Shown: piece after piece, positions 1 through 5,580 of the stretch | How positions within the stretch are numbered: the stretch's first letter is position 1 | How the letters are laid out: each line of letters starts with the position of its first letter | Assembly (NCBI GenBank): GCA_903913355.1 | Contig: CAIWKU010000426.1 | Location: 1-5,580 of the forward strand | DNA length: 5,580 nt | Reading direction: 5' to 3' | Origin: an uncultured Bacteroidota bacterium | GTDB taxonomy: Bacteria > Bacteroidota > Bacteroidia > Chitinophagales > Chitinophagaceae | Notes under the pieces: generated by a model | The model's database searches: none | What the model was told of the DNA's origin: nothing | The model's input: only the letters and a program-made list of their open reading frames with translations | Program-made: the position numbers and the translations under genes

Positions 1-87
1 AAAATTTACATTCCTTAGCGCCAAACAGGAAAACAGGTAACGTTCGGAAAACTTGTTTGTATCTGCTAAAGTAACCTCTAGCTACTG

Positions 88-95
88 TAATTTTG
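88..95 (+). promoter_or_regulatory. Possible Bacteroidota -7 element (TAATTTTG) upstream of the ligase gene
   Basis: TAATTTTG matches the Bacteroidota -7 consensus TAnnTTTG at every fixed position and lies 47 bases before the ATG at 143, which would give a leader of roughly 40 bases. The weakness is the partner element: the nearest TTTG (56-59) is 28 bases upstream, longer than the usual spacer of about 19-21. In AT-rich DNA such an octamer can occur by chance. Confidence 0.3.
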
Positions 96-130
96 CTATT
101 CATAGATAAAAAATAGTTATATAAATTAAG

Positions 131-138
131 TACTTTCG
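131..138 (+). promoter_or_regulatory. Alternative -7-like element (TACTTTCG) immediately before the ATG
   Basis: TACTTTCG matches TAnnTTTG at all fixed positions except one (C for T) and ends four bases before the start codon at 143. If used, the transcript would be leaderless or nearly so. No TTG lies at the usual -33 distance. It competes with the element at 88-95, and the sequence alone does not decide between them. Confidence 0.25.
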
Positions 139-142
139 CATC

Positions 143-2701
143 ATGAAAGCTAAAAAAACAGCTATTACTTCATTTAGCAGGCTTGAGACCATGGATATCG
201 TTAATATGGTCATTGTTTGTCTTTATCTATTGGTAGACCTCATACCAAAGGGAGATGCAATAGATTATAATGGGCCTCAATGGCTATACATGGGGATACT
301 CAATATAATTGTAATACTTTATCTGTTTACTAAATTCAATGCCAAACATTCAGAATATCGTTCCCAAATCGGTACTATATTTTTAACAACCCCAGTAATT
401 GTCTATTCAGTCTATTTCGCCATCTCAGGTTTGAGTTTTTTCTTCGCCTTTAATCAGTCTGAATTTTTAGTCTGCTATTCTCGTTTTGTGATTACGTTCA
501 TTGGTTTTATTAATATCCTATTATTACTACCCAAAAGCGAAAAAATAATCCCCTTTATCGCTCAATTAATAAGTTTATTGGTTTTCATACAGGCAATTGA
601 GGCTTTAGAGGCATTTTTCTCAGAAGTAAGTACCAATGGATTGTCGACTGCAATTCAAAGCATGAAAGGTGATACAGGAAACAAAAATATATTTTCGAGT
701 AGTACAGCTATAAAAATCCCCTTTGTTTTATACTCTTTATACCATGGAAAAAAATTACAAAAAATATTAAACTTTGTCATTTTAACTCTTACTCTTTACG
801 CCCTGTTTATTGCAAATACAAGGTCAACATTTGTTGGAGTTCTATTCCAGCTATTTATATATTCAGTCTTCTTCATTTATGATTATTTATCCCATACTGA
901 TGGCAGAACCCTTATTCAAAAACTAAGTTTATTTATTGTGCCTCTGATTGCAGGAGTTTTGCTAGCCCAAATTACACTAGATACTCAAAAAAGATTAACG
1001 ATAGATCAGAACCAGGTAGACTATGGCTATGGCTCTTTCACCCAAAGAATTAGTAGTATTGATTTTTCCGAATCGGGTTCTTCAGGAAGAAATCATATCT
1101 GGAAAGCAGGTTGGGGCCTTTTTAAAGACCATAAGTATACCGGGATAGGATATGGGAACTGGAAAATCTGCTCTATTCCATATGAGCGATTTGATAATGG
1201 CGACAATACAGTCAGCGTTCATGCACACAATGATTTTCTTGAGTCTTTTGGGGAAACAGGTATTTTTGGAGGAGGTGCTTATCTGCTTATTTTTCTACTG
1301 ATTCCGCTGCTATCTTTTAAAAACCTGTTTTCAAAAGAAATTCCCAATGAAAGCAAAATATTATTGCTGCTATCATTAATTGGCCTGGGAGGCTATTTTT
1401 TTGATGCCCTATTTAATTTCCCAATGGAAAGGGCAACTATGCAAGTATATTTTGTTTTATTGTATGCTTTAAATATAAATGAGAATTACAAGCTCAGGTC
1501 TTTTCGCAACATCAGGCCCAGGTCTACTACAAACAGTTTACAAGTCTATTTACCAGTAGCCTTATTTCTTGCATTGCCTTCCACTTTAATTACATATAAA
1601 ACATGGGAGTCAATGGTTGTTCAGAACACTATTTTTCCAGATATCAATGCAGATGTGCTTACTTATAAGTCCTATGACATAAATGAACAATTTCCTTCCA
1701 TACCCAATCTTACTATGTGGGGCTTGCCTATTAGTTCAATAAAAGGCAGGTATCTTATTAATGATAAGAAATTTGAAGAAGGAGTAGCCATGCTGGATAA
1801 AGTTTCAAAAGAAAATCCTTTTCTCTACTACGCCGAATTTTTGAAAGGGAAAATGTATTATGAGAATGCGCAGTACGACAGCGCCTACAAATATGCAATC
1901 ATAGCTTTTGATAACCGCCCTCTCAACCTGGCATATTTCGGTCTTTTATCTTTCGCTTGTGCCCAAAAAAATGATTCCCTGCGCCTAAAAAATGCTTTTG
2001 TCGAATTCAATAAATATAGAAAAGATCCGGCAGTTGCAGGTGCCTGGAATAATTACCTTTTTGCCCTTACCCGTATGAAATATCCTGTACCGTTTATGCT
2101 TAAAGTAGCAGACAGTGCATTGGTATTATTTCCCAAGGATTCTGTGACCATTAGTAATAGCAGAACCTTGCATCAAATGGCAGGGGATAATAAAATTGCA
2201 AATACTGTTGGTCAGCCTACAAACCCTACTCAGGGCATAAATACAGAAAATGCACCTGCTTCCGTAGCAAACCCAAATACTCCGCCTCCTCAATTGACAG
2301 GCGCAATGAAAGATAGTGCTATGTTTTATGATATTTTTAAAAGAGGGAATGAAGCATTTGTGAAAAATGATTTTAAAAAAGCGATAGACCTATATCAAAA
2401 AGCCCAAATTATTAACCCCACATTTTATCCTGCTATGGAAAACATTGGACTATCCTATTTTCTGCTTCAGGACTATGGAACCGCTGTACAGTATCTTGAC
2501 AAAGCCATTGCCAGTAAAATGTCTGTGGATGGCAAAGCAGAATACTTTAGAGGAATTGCATTAATTGATATGGGAAAACGAGATGAAGGATGTCAATCTT
2601 TTCTGGTTTCGGAAGGCAAGAAATATTATGATGCCAGAAGATTATATGATTTGAATTGTGTACCGCAACCAGCTACTCCGCAAAACCCTCCGAAACAATA
2701 G
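143..2701 (+). CDS. O-antigen ligase/polymerase family (Wzy_C) membrane protein with C-terminal TPR domain
   Basis: Polytopic inner-membrane protein, 852 residues, likely to transfer or polymerise an undecaprenyl-linked glycan on the periplasmic side. Hydrophobic segments occur at about 17-35, 46-66, 80-103, 110-129, 135-157, 207-224, 228-249, 260-277, 375-393, 403-421, 430-443 and 465-485. The family signature is clear: NTRS with Arg227 at the start of a membrane helix, GRNHIW (315-320) in the large periplasmic loop, and HAHND (360-364), in which His362-Asn363-X9-Gly373-XX-Gly376 fits the WaaL motif H[NSQ]X9GXX[GTY]. Residues 486-852 are soluble: TPR-like helices at about 531-597, a Pro/Asn/Thr-rich linker at about 685-720, then clearer TPRs at about 724-828. 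The basic loop at 444-465 suggests a cytoplasmic position, which puts the TPR tail in the periplasm. The start is the first ATG after an in-frame TAA at 122. WaaL, Wzy and protein O-glycosylating ligases share this fold, so the acceptor (lipid A core, growing glycan or protein) cannot be named. Confidence 0.88.
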   Translation: MKAKKTAITSFSRLETMDIVNMVIVCLYLLVDLIPKGDAIDYNGPQWLYMGILNIIVILYLFTKFNAKHSEYRSQIGTIFLTTPVIVYSVYFAISGLSFFFAFNQSEFLVCYSRFVITFIGFINILLLLPKSEKIIPFIAQLISLLVFIQAIEALEAFFSEVSTNGLSTAIQSMKGDTGNKNIFSSSTAIKIPFVLYSLYHGKKLQKILNFVILTLTLYALFIANTRSTFVGVLFQLFIYSVFFIYDYLSHTDGRTLIQKLSLFIVPLIAGVLLAQITLDTQKRLTIDQNQVDYGYGSFTQRISSIDFSESGSSGRNHIWKAGWGLFKDHKYTGIGYGNWKICSIPYERFDNGDNTVSVHAHNDFLESFGETGIFGGGAYLLIFLLIPLLSFKNLFSKEIPNESKILLLLSLIGLGGYFFDALFNFPMERATMQVYFVLLYALNINENYKLRSFRNIRPRSTTNSLQVYLPVALFLALPSTLITYKTWESMVVQNTIFPDINADVLTYKSYDINEQFPSIPNLTMWGLPISSIKGRYLINDKKFEEGVAMLDKVSKENPFLYYAEFLKGKMYYENAQYDSAYKYAIIAFDNRPLNLAYFGLLSFACAQKNDSLRLKNAFVEFNKYRKDPAVAGAWNNYLFALTRMKYPVPFMLKVADSALVLFPKDSVTISNSRTLHQMAGDNKIANTVGQPTNPTQGINTENAPASVANPNTPPPQLTGAMKDSAMFYDIFKRGNEAFVKNDFKKAIDLYQKAQIINPTFYPAMENIGLSYFLLQDYGTAVQYLDKAIASKMSVDGKAEYFRGIALIDMGKRDEGCQSFLVSEGKKYYDARRLYDLNCVPQPATPQNPPKQ

Positions 2702-2711
2702 TTTTCATTCA

Positions 2712-2767
2712 TATTAAGGGTATAGAACAAAACCAGCACAGGCTGGTTTTGTTCTATACCCTTAATA
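2712..2767 (+). terminator. Perfect 26-bp hairpin, probable intrinsic terminator
   Basis: Arms 2712-2737 and 2742-2767 are perfectly complementary around a four-base ACAG loop. The inner part looks like a classic terminator: CCAGC-ACAG-GCTGG preceded by AAAA and followed by TTTTGTT. The stem then continues without mismatch for another 12 or more pairs through the T-rich stretch. It begins 10 bases after the TAG of the ligase gene and precedes a gene on the same strand, so it would end the ligase transcript. Because the arms mirror each other (A-tract left, T-tract right), it could also work on the opposite strand, though no minus-strand gene ends here. Confidence 0.85.
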
Positions 2768-2771
2768 AATA

Positions 2772-2802
2772 TTTGTCAGCTTATATTGATTGAATAACTT
2801 TA
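2772..2802 (+). promoter_or_regulatory. Probable Bacteroidota-type promoter for the oxidoreductase gene
   Basis: TTTG at 2772-2775 is followed after 19 bases by TAACTTTA at 2795-2802. The pair resembles the Bacteroidota -33 TTTG / -7 TAnnTTTG promoter with the expected spacing; the last base of the -7 box is A instead of G. Transcription would start at about 2808-2810, leaving a leader of about 25 bases. Its place just after the hairpin supports an independent transcription unit for the downstream gene. Confidence 0.45.
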
Positions 2803-2834
2803 ATCGTCAATAAAAATTCTTATTCCCTTTATCA

Positions 2835-3851
2835 ATGATATTTATGGAAGCTACTGAACCGCAGGTTTATCCCGAATCTATCCGATGGGGAATCATTGGA
2901 TGTGGCAATGTAACTGAAAAAAAGAGTGGCCCGGCGTTTAATAAAATTCCCGGCTCCGCCTTGATTGCCGTTATGCGCCGTGATGCAGAGAAAGCACGAG
3001 ACTATGCAAACAGGCATCATGTTCCCAAATGGTATTCAGATGCGAATGCACTTATAAATGATCCTGAAGTGAATGCCATTTATGTAGCTACCCCACCCGG
3101 CTCGCATGAAGTTTATACAGTGGCAGCTTTACAAGCAGGCAAACCAGTATATGTTGAAAAACCTATGTCTATAGATACGGCTTCATGTACCCGTATGTTA
3201 GCTGTTGCAGAAAAAACGAGGATTAAACTAACTATAGCCCATTACAGAAGGGCACTTCCCATGTTTCTTAAGATAAAAGAATTCATTAGCAACAATACGA
3301 TTGGTAATGTACGATCGATAAGACTCAGTATGCTACAACCAGACAATTCTAAAGTAATTGCTGATGCTGAAACAAACTGGCGGGTGAATCCAGTTCTTTC
3401 CGGAGCAGGGCTTTTTTATGATCTGGCTCCTCATCAATTGGATATCCTATTATTTTTCTTTGGAAACCCTACTGAAGTATCGGGGTTTTCAGCTAACCAG
3501 GCGGGTTTGTATGAACCTGAGGATATTGTTACCGGAATCATGCGTTTACCGGGAGATATACTTTTTAACGGTCAATGGTGTTTTACGGTTGCAGATGAAG
3601 CAAAAGAAGATATCTGTGAAATAGTTGGCTCCAAAGGCCGTATCTCATTTCCTGTATTTGGGTATGAAGTAACTATCCAGACAAAAGAAAAACACGAAGT
3701 GCTCAGTTTTACCCCTCCCACACATATTCAACAGCCAATGATTGAAAAAGTAGTTCAATATTTTTCAGGAACCGGCCCTAACCCTTGTTCAGCCAAAGAT
3801 GCGATTGAATCAATGAAAATAATGGAGCAGTTTGTTTATGGCTCTTCCTAA
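2835..3851 (+). CDS. Gfo/Idh/MocA family NAD(P)-dependent oxidoreductase
   Basis: Soluble cytoplasmic dehydrogenase of 338 residues, a normal length for the family, which oxidises or reduces sugars, inositols or related polyols with NAD(P). The N-terminal Rossmann domain (about 16-135) starts with WGIIGCGNV, containing the dinucleotide-binding GxGN loop (22-25), and includes ATPPGSH (85-91) and the family hallmark EKP (108-110), whose Lys109 is the usual catalytic lysine. The C-terminal alpha/beta domain (about 136-335) has AHYRR (135-139), NWR (181-183) and DLAPHQLD (196-203), matching the DxGxHxxD pattern with Asp196, His200 and Asp203, but with Ala in place of the usual Gly at 198. No signal peptide or Tat motif is present. 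An in-frame ATG at 2844 (residue 4) is an equally possible start; no Shine-Dalgarno site decides. The gene stands alone between a terminator and a convergent gene. The substrate cannot be inferred from sequence alone. Confidence 0.92.
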   Translation: MIFMEATEPQVYPESIRWGIIGCGNVTEKKSGPAFNKIPGSALIAVMRRDAEKARDYANRHHVPKWYSDANALINDPEVNAIYVATPPGSHEVYTVAALQAGKPVYVEKPMSIDTASCTRMLAVAEKTRIKLTIAHYRRALPMFLKIKEFISNNTIGNVRSIRLSMLQPDNSKVIADAETNWRVNPVLSGAGLFYDLAPHQLDILLFFFGNPTEVSGFSANQAGLYEPEDIVTGIMRLPGDILFNGQWCFTVADEAKEDICEIVGSKGRISFPVFGYEVTIQTKEKHEVLSFTPPTHIQQPMIEKVVQYFSGTGPNPCSAKDAIESMKIMEQFVYGSS

Positions 3852-3856
3852 GAAAT

Positions 3857-3880
3857 AATCATTCGCAGATACTAATGATT
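3857..3880 (-). terminator. Weak inverted repeat in the convergent gap, possible terminator
   Basis: AATCATT (3857-3863) and AATGATT (3874-3880) form a 7-bp AT-rich stem with a 10-base loop across the 20-bp gap between two convergent genes, overlapping the end of the peptidase gene. Read on the minus strand, it is followed by ATTTCTT, a modest T-rich tail. The stem is weak and could be chance in AT-rich DNA. Confidence 0.2.
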
Positions 3881-5580
3881 GTTAATTGTTGATTCTGCAA
3901 GTTTTTTATCAATTATTTCGCGGGAAGACATTATTTTCTTTTGAATATTTTCTGTGAGACCGCCCGTATTAATATCTGTCATCTTACCGATTGCAGCTTT
4001 ATACCAGTTTGCCCATACGCTGATAATATGTTCCTGCTCCTCGAGCTTAGCTCCTTTTTGAACAGCTTCTTTACTTAATACATATTCAATCTGTAACCGA
4101 TCGAGGGCATTTTGGGTTATCTCATCTATCAATAACAGAGTAGTTTTTTCGTTAGCGGCACACAAAGTAAATGCAGCAGCGAGTGCACTTACACCAACAT
4201 TCTTCATTTCACTGGGAGATACCATATCTAATCTATCCCCATCTGTATGATAAAACTGATCTGTAAAATGCCACATTAAAAGGCCTGGAATCTTTGCATC
4301 TAAAAATGGAGTATGGTCACTCCCACCTTCAAATGGATTGGCATTAATCACCCAGCGATTCTCTTTACCCTGCTGCCTGCATCGGTTTAATAAAAAATCA
4401 TTGAAGTAATGCGGAAACATATCCGACTCCTTCAGTGGTCTGCCACCCCATTCTGTATGTTTATCATTTCCTCTAGTCCATATAGCAGAAGGGTCAGGCA
4501 TTTTCTCTATGAGAAAGCTGCCCCCTGTTTTTGTAATATCCTCACCAACCATATCCAGACTCAGACCCCAATGAATACCTTTTGCTCTGATTGAATCATC
4601 TCGAATATACCTGCCCGTTGAAACAATTTCATCTCCCCATAAAAAAGTAATGGTTCTTGCAGGACTAAACTTTTTGTCTTTAATTAGTTTTGCAGTAATC
4701 CTGGCCATTTCAGCAAGTGTTCCTACACCCGTAGCATTATCATTGGCACCTGGCTCCTGAACATGTGCACTAAATACAAACCTTTCATCTGGAAAGGAAA
4801 TGCCTCTTGCATTGGCCACTAACGTAAGTTCTTCGGCTGTATATATTTTTGATGTTACTTTAACGAGCACTTTTACGGTGCCCTTTGCCAAAGCAGCTTT
4901 TAATTTTTCTTTTGCATCAAAGGAAAGTACAATCCCCCATTTCTGTCTGGCAGAATCGAGATAAGGAATATTCTGAAACTGGATAGAGTGTATATTTTTT
5001 TGGGGCTGGGTATAAGCAGGAATCGAATAAGCCAACACCCCTATTGCTCCGTTTTTCAATGCATTATTATATAGTGCCCCTGCTGAAGATTCACCAAATA
5101 CAATTTTTCCGGTAAGGTCTTTGCCTTCGAAATCTGCTTTTGTCCCTTTCCCTACATAAACTATTTCTGCGATAACACCCTCTTCTGGGGTGCTGGCTGA
5201 ATTGATGGCAATCATATTTCGGTTGGTTGCAGATTGTAAAAGTGGTTCGTTTTCACCAAGAATGGTTAGCGATGAACTAACCGGTTCCCATGTAGGTCTT
5301 CTCATTTTACGTTTTTCAATACGATAAGTTAGTGGCCCATCTGATTCCCCATTTACTTCCTGTACAAACCCGGCAGATTGTAAAATATTTTCTACATAAT
5401 GAATACTTGCATTAAACCCTGTATTGCCGGCAATTCGCCAGTATTTTTCAACAAAACCAACTGTTTTATAGGCGTTCGCCTCTTGAAAATAATTACGTAA
5501 CAGAGGATAATATCCATCCACTACAGATCCGTTTGTTTTTTGAGATTGCCCAACTAAACAGACTAACAACAAGATCAATA
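3872..5580 (-). CDS. Secreted M28-family metallopeptidase with PA-like insert, N-terminus cut by window edge
   Basis: Zinc-dependent exopeptidase (aminopeptidase-like), predicted to be exported. The frame stays open to the right edge. The first usable in-window start is a TTG at 5576-5578, but the visible N-terminus (ILLLVCLVGQSQ) is the end of a signal peptide, so the true start probably lies outside. Residue numbers count from that TTG; 568 are visible. A PA-like domain occupies about 120-240. The M28 catalytic domain (about 250-475) keeps all five expected metal ligands: His272 in SAHVQEPGANDNATG, Asp280 in the same motif, Glu317 in WGDE, Asp342 in LDMVGED and His422 in GGSDHTPF. Two positions differ from the textbook pattern: Gln274 replaces Asp in HxD, and Asp316 replaces the first Glu of the usual Glu-Glu pair. 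The region after 480 is a mostly helical, charged tail of unknown role. The cysteine in LLVC lacks a small residue before it, so a lipoprotein is less likely than signal peptidase I cleavage. Substrate unknown. Confidence 0.9.
   Translation of the reverse strand, partial: LILLLVCLVGQSQKTNGSVVDGYYPLLRNYFQEANAYKTVGFVEKYWRIAGNTGFNASIHYVENILQSAGFVQEVNGESDGPLTYRIEKRKMRRPTWEPVSSSLTILGENEPLLQSATNRNMIAINSASTPEEGVIAEIVYVGKGTKADFEGKDLTGKIVFGESSAGALYNNALKNGAIGVLAYSIPAYTQPQKNIHSIQFQNIPYLDSARQKWGIVLSFDAKEKLKAALAKGTVKVLVKVTSKIYTAEELTLVANARGISFPDERFVFSAHVQEPGANDNATGVGTLAEMARITAKLIKDKKFSPARTITFLWGDEIVSTGRYIRDDSIRAKGIHWGLSLDMVGEDITKTGGSFLIEKMPDPSAIWTRGNDKHTEWGGRPLKESDMFPHYFNDFLLNRCRQQGKENRWVINANPFEGGSDHTPFLDAKIPGLLMWHFTDQFYHTDGDRLDMVSPSEMKNVGVSALAAAFTLCAANEKTTLLLIDEITQNALDRLQIEYVLSKEAVQKGAKLEEQEHIISVWANWYKAAIGKMTDINTGGLTENIQKKIMSSREIIDKKLAESTINNH

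Noticed and set aside
24..37. Tandem AAACAGG / AAACAGG motif near the left edge
   Set aside because: Only two seven-base copies are present with one base between them; there is no third copy or partner site, so a CRISPR or operator reading is not supported.
2702..2834. A small RNA or riboswitch in the gap between the ligase and oxidoreductase genes
   Set aside because: The only strong structure is the terminator-like hairpin. The remaining bases are AT-rich, explained by a promoter and a short leader, and no riboswitch core is recognisable.
2832..3020. 62-codon minus-strand open frame opposite the start of the oxidoreductase gene
   Set aside because: It lies wholly against a well-supported Rossmann-domain coding region, shows no recognisable domain, and has no promoter or ribosome-binding signal.
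3418..3624. 68-codon plus-strand open frame inside the oxidoreductase gene
   Set aside because: It is an out-of-frame reading of the conserved C-terminal domain, with no similarity I recognise.
3864..3900. GCAGA / TCTGC short inverted repeat near the convergent gene ends
   Set aside because: The match is only five bases, lies partly within the peptidase coding sequence and lacks a T-tract, so it is within chance expectation.
4409..4594. 61-codon plus-strand open frame opposite the peptidase gene
   Set aside because: It is antisense to the M28 catalytic region, which is clearly the coding strand; its composition (Ser, Cys, His, Arg rich) looks like a shadow translation.

Overview
The window looks like ordinary chromosomal DNA from a member of the Bacteroidota, probably near the Chitinophagaceae/Sphingobacteriales. 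Reasons: AT-rich coding sequence, no clear Shine-Dalgarno sites, promoter-like TTTG / TAnnTTTG elements of the Bacteroidota type, and protein families with the style of that phylum. The assignment is inference; no rRNA or other marker gene is present.

Layout: 1-142 is a short AT-rich upstream region with possible -7 elements. 143-2701 (+) encodes an 852-residue polytopic membrane protein of the O-antigen ligase/polymerase (Wzy_C, WaaL-like) superfamily, with a long C-terminal TPR region predicted to lie in the periplasm. 2712-2767 is a perfect 26-bp hairpin that ends this transcription unit. 2772-2802 holds a plausible Bacteroidota promoter. 2835-3851 (+) encodes a cytoplasmic Gfo/Idh/MocA-family NAD(P)-dependent oxidoreductase. 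After a 20-bp convergent gap, 3872-5580 (-) encodes a secreted M28-family metallopeptidase with a PA-like insert; its N-terminus runs off the right edge of the window.

How the genes relate: each of the three appears to be its own transcription unit (a terminator and a new promoter between genes 1 and 2, opposite orientation of gene 3). The ligase-like protein would act on lipid-linked glycans at the periplasmic face of the inner membrane, the oxidoreductase on a sugar or other small polyol-like substrate in the cytoplasm, and the peptidase on peptides in the periplasm or outside the cell. A shared pathway for the first two (cell-surface sugar metabolism) is possible but the sequence does not show it. 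I see no mobile element, CRISPR array, RNA gene or clear novel system. The items most worth a second look are the ligase-TPR fusion, the long perfect hairpin and the variant active-site residues of the peptidase.
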